Assembly (NCBI GenBank): GCA_026397965.1
Contig: JAPLTU010000049.1
Coordinates: forward strand, 1-52,101
From: Verrucomicrobiota bacterium
Lineage (GTDB): Bacteria; Verrucomicrobiota; Verrucomicrobiia; Opitutales; UBA953
Reading direction: 5' to 3'
Length of the DNA stretch: 52,101 nt
This document shows, piece by piece, positions 8,519 through 16,552 of the stretch; within the stretch, counting starts at the first letter, position 1; every line of letters starts with the position of its first letter. A program made the position numbers and the translations under genes. Below the pieces are notes generated by a model. It did not search any database, was not told the DNA's origin, and worked only from the letters and a program-made list of their open reading frames with translations.

Positions 8519-8651
8519 AATACAGATAGAGACATCAATACGGGGGCGGGTGGGAGCGAGACGGTGTCGCGGCCTAACCGTCGCAGGGGATAGGTGGGGC
8601 TGATCAGCCGCGGTTGAGCGAGGGCGCTCAACCCTACCTAAGGCAGAGGCA
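8421..8651. repeat. Long direct repeat, copy B (flanks azoR + sulfatase)
   Basis: This 231-bp segment is a near-identical direct copy of 5778-6019. It starts at GGCAAAGCGGCGGAGCC and ends after the tail AAGGCAGAGGCA. It lacks about 10 bases inside the first hairpin and one base near 8547. Recombination between the copies would remove or duplicate a unit of about 2.64 kb containing azoR and the sulfatase. Confidence 0.85.
8592..8639. repeat. Paired REP-like hairpins, elements 4a/4b
   Basis: The segment begins AGGTGGGG and continues as the perfect palindrome GGCTGATCAGCC. The second stem-loop has arms 8612-8620 (GGTTGAGCG) and 8625-8633 (CGCTCAACC), loop AGGG, and tail CTACCT (8634-8639). It matches elements 2a/2b but lacks the 10-bp spacer in the first hairpin. 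Confidence 0.75.
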
Positions 8652-8663
8652 GAGGTAGAGGCA

Positions 8664-8694
8664 ACTAGGGCCGCACGCGGTGCTGCCCCTACCT
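8664..8694. repeat. REP-like hairpin element 5
   Basis: The left flank is ACTAGGG. Arms 8668-8676 (GGGCCGCAC) and 8680-8688 (GTGCTGCCC) pair with one mismatch, and the tail is CTACCT (8689-8694). The inner arm sequence is distinct from elements 1-4. Confidence 0.7.
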
Positions 8695-8706
8695 ATAGGC
8701 CAACTA

Positions 8707-8740
8707 AGCTAACGGATGCGATGTCATCGCATCCCTACCT
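8707..8740. repeat. REP-like hairpin element 6
   Basis: A perfect 10-bp inverted repeat has arms 8714-8723 (GGATGCGATG) and 8725-8734 (CATCGCATCC) separated by one base, followed by CTACCT (8735-8740). The left flank AGCTAACGG is a diverged version of AGGTAGGG. It lies about 50 bp beyond the 3' end of cysNC. No T-run follows on either strand. Confidence 0.75.
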
Positions 8741-8788
8741 AAAGCAGAGGCAAACATTCCCTTACCCACATGCCCCCTTATTCTTCAA

Positions 8789-10681
8789 TTACACTTCCCA
8801 GTCGTCGCCCTTGCCCTGGAGGACCTTGTCGATCGCGCTGAGCACGAGGTCGACGGCTTCATCTTGGGAGGTTTTATCCGTCCGGATATGAACTTCTGGA
8901 GATTCGGGAGCTTCGTACGGAGAAGAGATGCCGGTGAATTCGGCGATCTCGCCACGACGGGCTTTAGCGTAGAGTCCTTTGACGTCCCTTGATTCGCAGA
9001 CGGCAAGGGGGGCATCGACGAAGACCTCGATGAATGCGTGGTTCGCCAGAGTGGCGCGGGCTTTAGCGCGATCGGCAGCCAACGGTGCAATCAGGGTGAC
9101 CAGGGCGATATGACCCGTCCCGGCGAAGAGGCCGGCGACGGCGGAGGCCCGGCGGACGCTTTCGGAACGATCGGCGGCCGAGAAACCAAGGTCGCGATTA
9201 AGTGAGATACGTAAGTCGTCGCCGTCGACGCGGATCACATTGCGCGCGGCATCGAACAGGCGACGTTCCACGGCTTCCGCGATGGTCGATTTACCCGAAC
9301 CGGAAAGTCCGGTGAACCAGACGACCGCGGCAGGATGTCCGGAGCGGGCCGTTCTTTCGCCGGCGGTGACTTTGCCAGAAGGGGCTGCGGACTTCGAGAC
9401 GGCGGCGAGGATGATGCCGCCGCCATGGATCCGACCGCTTTCTTCAAGGGCGAAGCGGCCAGTGATCGGGCATTCGTGATGAAGGTCGAAAGCAATATTG
9501 CGCGTGGCACGCACAATGACTTCGCAGATTGAATCTCGTGGGACGCTGCTGCCTTCTTTTGATTCGAGGGTGGAGGCATCGGTGATCTTTTCAATCTTCG
9601 CGATGACGGCTTCGACGTTCTGAGTCAGCAAGCGTAAGCGATAAGTCTTGTTCGTTTGCAGCGGCTCTTTACCTAACCAGAAAATGCGGGCCCGGAATTC
9701 ACGACCGACCCGAGGTTGGTTGGAGGGGTGGGAGGCGACTTGGCCGCGTTCGATAAAAATCTGTTCGGAGAGGGTGACGCTGGCGGAACCGCCCGTGCCG
9801 ACAACCGAACGTGTCTCAGGTCCGGGCCAGTCTTCAAAGGTGCGTACGGTGCTGCGGCGGCCGCCCGGCTGGAAGATGAGTTCATCTCCCGGACGAATGG
9901 CGCCGGCTTCGACGCGGCCCGCGATGATGCGGCGCTCGTCGAATCGATAGATATCTGAAACCGGCAGGCGCAAGGGTAGGCCGGTGAGGTCGTCTTCATG
10001 GGCGAAACCATCGAGGGCCCCGGTCACCGTAGGGCCTTTCCACCAGGGCATGTTATCGGAACGTGCGACCACATTCTCGCCGTGTTTGGCGGCGATCGGA
10101 ATAAAGTGCACGGCGTTCAGGCCGAGCGTTTTGAGAAAGACCGAATATTCAGCGACGATCTTCTGATACGTGGACTCCGAGTGGTCGACGAGATCCATCT
10201 TGTTCACGAGCACGACGAGCTGCTTCACGCCCAGAAGGGAAAGTAGGAAAGCGTGGCGACGAGACTGATCCATCACGCCTTCTTTGGCATCGATGAGTAA
10301 TAAAGCGGCCGAAGCGCTGGCGGCGCCCGTCACCATATTCTTTAGAAATTCTTTATGGCCAGGCGCGTCGATGATGGCGTAGGCACGCTGCTTGGTGCGG
10401 AAAAAGATGCGCGTCGTATCAATGGTGATATTCTGTTCCTGTTCCTCGATCAAGGCGTCGAGGAGGAAGGCATATTCGAATTCCATGCCCTCGATGGCGC
10501 AATTCTTGCGGACCTGTTCGATCTTGCCGTTAGGTAGCGAGTCGGTGTCGTTGAGAAGACGGCCAACGAATGTGGATTTGCCATGGTCGACGTGACCGAC
10601 GACGACGACGTGCATCTTGCGGTGGTCTTCGACGGAAAGGGAAGGCGTGCTCACAGGTTGGGAAACGGATTGGGTATTCAC
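8789..10681 (-). CDS. cysNC: Bifunctional sulfate adenylyltransferase subunit 1 / adenylylsulfate kinase
   Basis: A protein of 630 residues starting with GTG. The N-terminal GTPase domain shows G1 GHVDHGKST (residues 29-37), DAPGHKEF and NKMD. Elongation-factor-like beta-barrel domains follow to about residue 430. The C-terminal domain, from about 445, is APS kinase with Walker [10 protein letters not shown] and the DGDDLR motif. The CysN part, with CysD, makes APS from sulfate and ATP using GTP hydrolysis, and the CysC part phosphorylates APS to PAPS. It lies downstream of cysD with a 23-bp gap, in the order cysI-cysH-cysD-cysNC on the minus strand. Fused NodQ-type proteins are well known. 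Confidence 0.96.
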   Translation of the reverse strand: MNTQSVSQPVSTPSLSVEDHRKMHVVVVGHVDHGKSTFVGRLLNDTDSLPNGKIEQVRKNCAIEGMEFEYAFLLDALIEEQEQNITIDTTRIFFRTKQRAYAIIDAPGHKEFLKNMVTGAASASAALLLIDAKEGVMDQSRRHAFLLSLLGVKQLVVLVNKMDLVDHSESTYQKIVAEYSVFLKTLGLNAVHFIPIAAKHGENVVARSDNMPWWKGPTVTGALDGFAHEDDLTGLPLRLPVSDIYRFDERRIIAGRVEAGAIRPGDELIFQPGGRRSTVRTFEDWPGPETRSVVGTGGSASVTLSEQIFIERGQVASHPSNQPRVGREFRARIFWLGKEPLQTNKTYRLRLLTQNVEAVIAKIEKITDASTLESKEGSSVPRDSICEVIVRATRNIAFDLHHECPITGRFALEESGRIHGGGIILAAVSKSAAPSGKVTAGERTARSGHPAAVVWFTGLSGSGKSTIAEAVERRLFDAARNVIRVDGDDLRISLNRDLGFSAADRSESVRRASAVAGLFAGTGHIALVTLIAPLAADRAKARATLANHAFIEVFVDAPLAVCESRDVKGLYAKARRGEIAEFTGISSPYEAPESPEVHIRTDKTSQDEAVDLVLSAIDKVLQGKGDDWEV

Positions 10682-10704
10682 GGGTTAGGGATCGGGTGGG
10701 TGGT

Positions 10705-11526
10705 TTACATGAAGCCCTTGGCGCGGAGTTCCTGCATGGAATTACGGCCAACGTGGTCTTGGGCGCGGCCGGCGCGTTCGCTGGTCTTGGTGAGTTTAAG
10801 TTCCTCGATGACTTCATCGATGTTGCTGGCCGGGCTGTCGACTGGGTGCGTGATGGGGTGGCAACCGAGCGAGCGGAAGCGTTTGCCGTTACGGGAAAAA
10901 TAAAGCGTAGGGTTCGGGATGTTTTCGCGGCGGATGTATTCCCAGATGTCGAGTTCGGTCCATTCAAGCAGGGGCTGCACGCGGACGTGGCCGCCTTCGG
11001 GCGCGGTGCTGGCGAACTGACCCCAGAACTCGGGTGGCTGATCTTTATAATCCCAGTTACCTTCGGCGGAGCGAGGGGAGAACCAGCGTTCTTTAGCGCG
11101 GGTCGGATCTTCGTCGCGGCGAATACCGGTCACGAGAGCATCCCATTTAAATTCATCGATCGCGGCTTTGAACGGGACCGTTTTAAGTTCGTGCGTGACA
11201 GTGACGGGGTCGTGTGTGGCGTAACCGATGCCGCGACGGATGGCGTCTTCGTTGACGCGCACGATCAGATCGATGCCGTGGTTGACCTTGGCCTTCTCAC
11301 GGAACTCATACATTTCCGGAAACTCATAAGTCGTGTCGATGTGCAGGAGGGGGAACGGGATTTTTCCGCAGAAGGCCTTACGGGCGAGCCAGATGAGGAC
11401 GTTGGAATCTTTGCCCATGGACCAGGGCATACAGACTGAGCGGAAGTTGGCGAAGGCCTCACGGAAGACGTGGATGGACGTCTGTTCGAGACGCGTGAGG
11501 TGGTCGTTTTGAGCGTTACGTGACAT
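10705..11526 (-). CDS. cysD: Sulfate adenylyltransferase subunit 2
   Basis: A protein of 273 residues. The PP-loop (SMGKDSNVL, about residues 36-44) belongs to the PP-loop ATPase family, with HIDTTYEFPEMYEFR next. Other CysD signatures are GIRRDEDPTRAKERWFSPR, a WTELDIWEYI segment and a C-terminal Arg/Lys-poor SMQELRAKGFM end. It is the catalytic adenylyl-transfer subunit that works with CysN. Only 12 bp separate its start from the end of cysH, which supports an operon. Confidence 0.96.
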   Translation of the reverse strand: MSRNAQNDHLTRLEQTSIHVFREAFANFRSVCMPWSMGKDSNVLIWLARKAFCGKIPFPLLHIDTTYEFPEMYEFREKAKVNHGIDLIVRVNEDAIRRGIGYATHDPVTVTHELKTVPFKAAIDEFKWDALVTGIRRDEDPTRAKERWFSPRSAEGNWDYKDQPPEFWGQFASTAPEGGHVRVQPLLEWTELDIWEYIRRENIPNPTLYFSRNGKRFRSLGCHPITHPVDSPASNIDEVIEELKLTKTSERAGRAQDHVGRNSMQELRAKGFM

Positions 11527-11538
11527 GGGGGTCAGAAA

Positions 11539-12249
11539 TTATTTTGGGGTACGGGTGTGTAGGCCGCATTCTTTTTTATCAAAGCCGGGCCAGCGGCCGC
11601 CGCGTTCATCGCCGCCTGAAGATGGCTGGGTGCAAGGTTGGCAGCCAATGGAACGGTAGCCAAGATCGTGAAGCGCGTTGTGAGGCAGGCCGTGTTCTTT
11701 CAGATAGGCCCAGACCTGGTCGCGACTCCAGTCGACGAGCGGGTTAAGTTTCCAGACGTCGGAATTATCGGGACGAGCCGCGAGCGAAAGAATCGGGGTA
11801 GCCGAACGTTCGGCGCTTTGATCTCGGCGCATACCGGTGATCCAGAGGTCGAGGTCGAAGAGTTTCTTGCCGAGGGAATCTACTTTGCGAAGTTCGCAGC
11901 ATTTCTCGGGGTCGCGCTTCCAGAGTTCGGCACCGTATTGGGCCGCCTGCTGTTCGACGGTTTGCGCCGGATGTACTTCCTCGACCTTGAGGCCGAGATG
12001 GGCTTCGAGCTTGGCCTTGAAAGCGAGCGTCTCGGGAAACAGCAGGCCCGTATTGAGCGTAAAGGCCTGAATGGGCAGGCCAGCAGTCTTAGTAAGGTGC
12101 AGGATGACGATGCCCGCGGGCTGGAAACTCGTGCCAATGCCCGCGCGCGCGCCGAAGGTCTCGTACGCCCAGCGCAGACGATCCACCGGCGCCAGCGTCG
12201 AGAGACGGGCGTCGAGAGACGGAATGCGAGTAGGGTCGAGGTCGGCCAT
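11539..12249 (-). CDS. cysH: Assimilatory adenylyl-sulfate (APS) reductase, CysH family
   Basis: A protein of 236 residues. Both cysteine pairs that bind a [4Fe-4S] cluster in APS-type reductases are present: C117-C118 (KCCELRK) and C203/C206 (GCQPCTQP). The catalytic ECGLH Cys is C228 and TGMRRDQS is the substrate-binding stretch. These features indicate reduction of APS, possibly also PAPS, to sulfite with thioredoxin-type reductants. Enterobacterial PAPS reductases lack the cluster cysteines. It is 8 bp from the end of cysI. The coexistence with an APS kinase domain in CysNC is discussed in the findings. Confidence 0.94.
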   Translation of the reverse strand: MADLDPTRIPSLDARLSTLAPVDRLRWAYETFGARAGIGTSFQPAGIVILHLTKTAGLPIQAFTLNTGLLFPETLAFKAKLEAHLGLKVEEVHPAQTVEQQAAQYGAELWKRDPEKCCELRKVDSLGKKLFDLDLWITGMRRDQSAERSATPILSLAARPDNSDVWKLNPLVDWSRDQVWAYLKEHGLPHNALHDLGYRSIGCQPCTQPSSGGDERGGRWPGFDKKECGLHTRTPK

Positions 12250-12257
12250 GGGAAGAC

Positions 12258-14009
12258 TTAAGCGGCGGGAGCGGCGGGCCAGACTGCAGCCTGATCGACC
12301 CAGTCGCCAAAAGCTTGGCCAACATGGCGTTCCTGGGCGTACTGCTTGAACAGTTCGCCGATGAGGACAGGAATTTCGTCGGCCAGAGCAGCTTCCTTCC
12401 AGAGGCGAGCGAGGCGGGTACCTTCGCGGTTGCCGCCGAGCATGATGTTATACTTGCCGGGGGCTTTACCCACGAGGCCGATTTCAGCGTTATAGGGACG
12501 GGCGCAACCATTGGGGCAGCCGGTCATGCGGACAACGAGTTCTTCATCGGCGATGCCGGCCGCCGCTTGACCCTCTTCGAGTTTGGCGAGGAACTGCGGG
12601 AAGATGCGTTCGGATTCGGCGAGGGCGAGGCCACAGGTCGGGAGAGCCGGGCAGGCCATACCGCGTCCTTTGATGAGGCCAGGATTGAAGACGATGGCAC
12701 AACCATGGTCGTGGAGGACTTTCTCGATGGCCGCTTTGTCGGCCTCTTGGATGTCCGAGAGGATCAGATTCTGCGTCGCGGTCAGGCGGAAGGTCGGCGC
12801 GAATTTTTCGGCGATGACGCGGAGCGCGGTTTTGAGGCGATAAGTGCCGGCATCTTTGACGCGTCCCGTTTCGACGAATAGTCCGAGGAAAGCGCGGCCA
12901 TCTAATTGTTTGAACCAGCCAAAAGCATCCCCTTGTCCTTTGAAGAGAAAAGGTTTGGCCGGAGGCAGGGGAGCGCCCAGCCGTTGCGCGAGTTCGTTGC
13001 GGAACCATTCGACGCCCTTTTCTTGGAGGACGTATTTGATCCGGGCGTGTTTGCGGTCGGTGCGATCACCCCAATCGCGGTGAATCGAAATGACGGCGGT
13101 GCCGACGCTCACGACTTGTGCGCGGGTGATGAAGCCGATGACGTCAGCCAGGCGTGGATAGGTCGCTTTGTTGCCGTGCGAGGTGCCGAGGCCGCCACCG
13201 ACGAGGAGGTTGTAGCCGATCAGTTGACCATTTTCGACGATGGCGACGTAGCCCATGTCGTTGGTAAAGATATCGGTGTCATTGTTGGGCGGAATGGCGA
13301 AACCGGTTTTAAATTTACGAGGCAGGTAGGTTTTGCCGTAAAGCGAATCGGTCGTGGCACCAGATTCATCGGTATCGGCAGGCGGCGGCATGTAGGGGTT
13401 GGCTTGATCGACCGAGGCGCGAGCTTTGGCGATCTTGTCTCCGAGACCCAGGTCGACCTGCACGCCATCGACCCAGATCGAGTGGTAAGCGGTGGTACGA
13501 GGGAGCAGCGCGCGGGTGATCGCGAACGCGTCTTCATCGACCTGCACGGCGATCTCATCGACCGGCGGATTGGAAGGGGCGGTGACGTTACGATTCACGT
13601 CGCCGCAGGTGGCGAGCGTGGAGCTAAGTGCGTCGTTGATCGACTTGATCAGCGGACCGATGCCTTGTTGCAGCACGCCGTGAAACTGAAAAGTCTGGCG
13701 GGAGGTGATGCGGAGGGTGCCATTAGCAAAGCGGCCCGAGAGTTCGTCGTAGACGATGTATTGAGCCGCTGGGACGATGCCGCCCGTCTGGCGGGTACGA
13801 ACCATGACGGAGTATTCTTTGCCGACCTTGCGCTTGTCGCGGTCGTCTTGCTGATAGATACCGTGGAACTTGATGAATTGCTCGTCATCACCCGTGAAGC
13901 GATCGGCTTCGGGATTGGCGAGGGTTTCACGAATATTGCCCGAAAGGTCCGGCTTTTCGGCCTTCATGATTTCGTTCTTGGAGAGGGGTTTTTCGGGTTT
14001 TGGGTCCAT
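12258..14009 (-). CDS. cysI: Assimilatory sulfite reductase hemoprotein (beta) subunit
   Basis: A protein of 583 residues from the ATG at 14009 (MDPKPEKPLSKNE). The upstream in-frame start at 14060 would run through the divergent intergenic region. The N-terminal half carries the KFHGIYQQDDRDKRK and SRQTFQFHG segments typical of CysI. Siroheme and [4Fe-4S] ligands are the Cys pairs CPALPTC (C-X5-C) and GCPNGC (C-X3-C) in the C-terminal third. It reduces sulfite to sulfide with six electrons. No CysJ flavoprotein is found in the window, so the electron donor may be encoded elsewhere or be ferredoxin. It is first in the cys operon and divergent from the siroheme gene cobA. Confidence 0.95.
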   Translation of the reverse strand: MDPKPEKPLSKNEIMKAEKPDLSGNIRETLANPEADRFTGDDEQFIKFHGIYQQDDRDKRKVGKEYSVMVRTRQTGGIVPAAQYIVYDELSGRFANGTLRITSRQTFQFHGVLQQGIGPLIKSINDALSSTLATCGDVNRNVTAPSNPPVDEIAVQVDEDAFAITRALLPRTTAYHSIWVDGVQVDLGLGDKIAKARASVDQANPYMPPPADTDESGATTDSLYGKTYLPRKFKTGFAIPPNNDTDIFTNDMGYVAIVENGQLIGYNLLVGGGLGTSHGNKATYPRLADVIGFITRAQVVSVGTAVISIHRDWGDRTDRKHARIKYVLQEKGVEWFRNELAQRLGAPLPPAKPFLFKGQGDAFGWFKQLDGRAFLGLFVETGRVKDAGTYRLKTALRVIAEKFAPTFRLTATQNLILSDIQEADKAAIEKVLHDHGCAIVFNPGLIKGRGMACPALPTCGLALAESERIFPQFLAKLEEGQAAAGIADEELVVRMTGCPNGCARPYNAEIGLVGKAPGKYNIMLGGNREGTRLARLWKEAALADEIPVLIGELFKQYAQERHVGQAFGDWVDQAAVWPAAPAA

Positions 14010-14070
14010 AGATTGATTTAACTTGATATCTTTACTTATGATTACATAAATAGGGGTCAAGTTTAAAAAA
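14010..14070. promoter_or_regulatory. Divergent cysI / SUMT control region
   Basis: The 61 bp between two divergent start codons are AT-rich compared with the rest of the window. On the plus strand TTGATA (14023-14028), a 16-bp spacer and CATAAA (14045-14050) make a plausible sigma-70 promoter for the SUMT gene. On the minus strand TTGACC (14054-14059, reverse complement) could be a -35 element for cysI, but its -10 is unclear. No riboswitch fold or clear operator was recognised. The shared region makes co-control of sulfite reductase and siroheme synthesis likely. Confidence 0.45.
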
Positions 14071-14838
14071 ATGGTAAAGAATCTCAGTGGCCGGGTGGTC
14101 TTTGTGGGGGCGGGGCCTGGGGCGCCCGACCTGATTACCGTCCGTGGGCTGCGACTGCTTCAGCAGGCTGACGTGGTCATCCACGATGCGCTCCCGGGAG
14201 AGGCCCTTTTGGGAGAGATTCCGGCGACGACGAAAATCGTGCCCGTCGGCAAACGTTGCGGTGTGCACTCGTCGACCCAGGAAGAGATCAACGCTATCCT
14301 CGTGCGCGAAGCCCTACAAGGTGGACTAGTCGTGCGTCTCAAGGGTGGAGACCCTGGCATTTTTGGACGTTTGGGTGAAGAGATGGATCACTTAGCGTCG
14401 CGAGGCATTCCTTTTGAAGTCGTACCAGGGGTCACGGCTGCGACCGCTGCGGGCGCTGACGCCGCCTTTCCTCTGACGCATCGCGGTAAAGCGGCGTCCG
14501 TTACTTTTCTTACCGGTCACTGTGCTGACGGCACGGACCAAAACTGGAAAGCTCATGTGCAGACTGGGGCGACCCTCTGTCTTTACATGGGCGCGAAAGC
14601 TTTGCCTTCGGTGGCCGTCAAACTCATCGCTGCCGGTGCGCAAGCGGATCTGCCGATTCGGCTGCTTTCAAAGGTTTCGCAAGACGGCGCCTCGGACGTG
14701 CTCACGACTTTAGCTGATCTCGCGATGGGTAAGGTCGATGTTGCCGAGCTGCCCACGCCGCTCATCGCGGTCGTCGGCGCCGTCGTCGCTCCGCCCCGCC
14801 ACACGGGTCTGATGGGACGTATTGCGGCGTTGGCCTGA
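14071..14838 (+). CDS. cobA: Uroporphyrinogen-III C-methyltransferase (SUMT)
   Basis: A protein of 255 residues. Family signatures are VGAGPGAPDLITVRGL (about residues 11-26), the ADVVIHDAL stretch, the RLKGGDPGIFGRLGEE motif near residues 89-104 and VVPGVTAA. It adds two methyl groups from SAM to uroporphyrinogen III to give precorrin-2, the first step towards siroheme. The size fits a stand-alone SUMT rather than the fused CysG. It faces cysI, which needs siroheme, and converges with the chelatase gene (2-bp gap). Confidence 0.95.
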   Translation: MVKNLSGRVVFVGAGPGAPDLITVRGLRLLQQADVVIHDALPGEALLGEIPATTKIVPVGKRCGVHSSTQEEINAILVREALQGGLVVRLKGGDPGIFGRLGEEMDHLASRGIPFEVVPGVTAATAAGADAAFPLTHRGKAASVTFLTGHCADGTDQNWKAHVQTGATLCLYMGAKALPSVAVKLIAAGAQADLPIRLLSKVSQDGASDVLTTLADLAMGKVDVAELPTPLIAVVGAVVAPPRHTGLMGRIAALA

Positions 14839-14840
14839 GA

Positions 14841-15623
14841 TCAGGACTGTAAGGTGTGCCTCGCTACGAGGACACTCGCTAGGTCAGGGTGCGTGCCAAG
14901 GAGCGGAGAAAGCTTCCAGCTCAGAAGGGCCGGGGCGTGTTCCTTCGCGATGGTGGCGACGTCGCCATCGGACCCGGCATGACGACCGGGGAGCAGGAAG
15001 AGCATCAGGATGATCGCCTCGCCCTTGGCCTGTTGCAGGGCGTCTTGAAGGAGGGGCATGTTAAAGTCATATTCTGTGCCCTCGCGACGTTCCATCGAAC
15101 AGGCGATGAGTTCTTCGTCTTTCAGGCCGAGCTCAGTACGGATGGCGCTGGCGAAGAAGTTGCGGCAACGCGTCACCTCTTGAATGGGTGAACCGTGGTC
15201 GCAAAGGTAGACCGTGCCGCTGCCTTTGGTCCAGCCGGTCGATTTCAAGTTATCGATTAACATGGTCACTAGCTCGGGGCCGAAGAGCGGGTCGCGGATG
15301 CTGAGCTGCATCGCGCCTGGTTGCGTATCGGCGAAGACCTTGGGGAGATATTCCGTAATCGCGCGGCTCGGGCCGATGAATAGCGGGAGCACGACGAGTT
15401 CGTCGATGCCGTCGAGTTTGGCCTTATGGACGGCACCTTCGAAGATGACCGCGGGGATGCCGCCGAGCAGGGCAGGGTCGATTTTGTTCGAATGCATCGT
15501 CGAGACCGGGCGGACGTCTTGGCCGAACTTCTTGCCGACTTCCTGCGCCAGTCCGCGCAAGGCCAGGGTCGCCGCGGGCTCGTAGGAGCCATTGTCAACG
15601 AGGAGGATACGGGTGCCGGCCAT
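14841..15623 (-). CDS. Sirohydrochlorin chelatase-like protein (CbiX family), duplicated halves
   Basis: A protein of 260 residues from the ATG at 15623 (MAGTRILLVD). An upstream in-frame extension overlaps the divergent thioredoxin gene and is rejected. Two CbiX-like halves are visible. In the C-terminal half the metal-binding histidines are kept (DHGS, H143, and PGRHAGSDGD, H215). In the N-terminal half the matching positions are DNGS (N11) and GPSRA (A88). The class inserts Fe2+ or Co2+ into sirohydrochlorin. Next to SUMT and CysI, a role in siroheme formation is the natural inference. The precorrin-2 dehydrogenase needed between the two steps was not seen here. Confidence 0.85.
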   Translation of the reverse strand: MAGTRILLVDNGSYEPAATLALRGLAQEVGKKFGQDVRPVSTMHSNKIDPALLGGIPAVIFEGAVHKAKLDGIDELVVLPLFIGPSRAITEYLPKVFADTQPGAMQLSIRDPLFGPELVTMLIDNLKSTGWTKGSGTVYLCDHGSPIQEVTRCRNFFASAIRTELGLKDEELIACSMERREGTEYDFNMPLLQDALQQAKGEAIILMLFLLPGRHAGSDGDVATIAKEHAPALLSWKLSPLLGTHPDLASVLVARHTLQS

Positions 15624-15714
15624 GAGGGTTAAGTGAGGGATAAACCTCATATTTGCAACGCAGGGTTGGCAGATTGCGGGTTGCCTCGTTGCGGGGGCCG
15701 AGTTTCCTTGAGCT

Positions 15715-16515
15715 ATGTCTCGTTGTTTCCTCGCCTTTGTTGCTCTGTACCTGAGTTTCGTTTCGGTTGCTGCCGCCGATACTTGGCTGACAGATCTGGA
15801 GGCTGCCAAGAAGGTCGCCCAAGCCGAGAAAAAGGAAATCTTGGTCGATTTTACAGGCAGTGATTGGTGCGGCTGGTGCATCCGTCTGAAGAAGGAAGTC
15901 TTTGATCAACCGCAGTTCGCTGAAGCTTCAAAATATTTCGTTTTAGTCGAAATTGATTTCCCGCGGGCGAAGCCCCTTGCCCCCGCACTCAAAGCGCAGA
16001 ATGAGGCGTTGGCTAAAAAATATAACATCCAAGGCTTCCCGACGATCTTGCTCTTAGATGCGCAGGGCGAGGTCTATGCCCAGACTGGCTATGAAGCGGG
16101 CGGACCCGAGAACTATTTAAAACACCTCGCGCAACTCCGCCGTCAAAATACCGCCGAAGGTAAGCAGGCTCTCGCTGCCCGTTTGGAATTTGAAGCCAAA
16201 GAGCACGCATTGACCGATGCGCTTTCCGCTCAATTAGATCCCTTGTTGGAGAAAAAAGATTTAGCCGCCGCGGAAGTCGCTTTGGCGAAATTTATCAAAG
16301 ACCGCAACGTCACGGGAGAATTACGGCTTAGCTTGCTCAAGTCTCGCGTCCAGATCGTCGCAATGTGCAAGCCGGGCGATCACGAGGCCGTCCTTAAGGT
16401 CATCGACGAAGTTCTGGCTGAAGCCAAGGATTCCAGCACCGTCGAGGAATTGAAAGAACTCCGGGTCCGCGTCGTCGCGGCCCGAGATGACGCCCTTAAA
16501 TCTAAGGCCAAGTAA
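15715..16515 (+). CDS. Exported thioredoxin-like protein (CGWC) with C-terminal helical region
   Basis: A protein of 266 residues with a signal peptide (residues 1-21, ending VAAADT). The thioredoxin_7-like domain spans about residues 23-140 with redox motif C52-GW-C55 in FTGSDWCGWC and the cis-Pro loop GFPTI. The remaining 120 residues are predicted mostly helical (Lys/Glu/Ala-rich) and unassigned. It is likely a periplasmic thiol-disulfide protein. The following gene is a shorter paralog only 37 bp away. A link to heme-protein assembly or to sulfur metabolism nearby is possible but not shown. Confidence 0.85.
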   Translation: MSRCFLAFVALYLSFVSVAAADTWLTDLEAAKKVAQAEKKEILVDFTGSDWCGWCIRLKKEVFDQPQFAEASKYFVLVEIDFPRAKPLAPALKAQNEALAKKYNIQGFPTILLLDAQGEVYAQTGYEAGGPENYLKHLAQLRRQNTAEGKQALAARLEFEAKEHALTDALSAQLDPLLEKKDLAAAEVALAKFIKDRNVTGELRLSLLKSRVQIVAMCKPGDHEAVLKVIDEVLAEAKDSSTVEELKELRVRVVAARDDALKSKAK

Positions 16516-16552
16516 GCTGCGCTGCGGCATCGGCCCGATATTTACCCACCCC

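Noticed and set aside
10570-11439. 289-residue ORF on the plus strand opposite cysD
   Set aside because: Shadow of cysD; composition and lack of any motif argue against a gene.
12906-14021. 371-residue ORF on the plus strand opposite cysI
   Set aside because: Antisense shadow; the minus-strand CysI has all catalytic cysteine motifs.
15624-15881. Long N-terminal extension of the chelatase
   Set aside because: It overlaps the 5' end of the divergent thioredoxin gene and has no family similarity; the family start is MAGTRILLVD.
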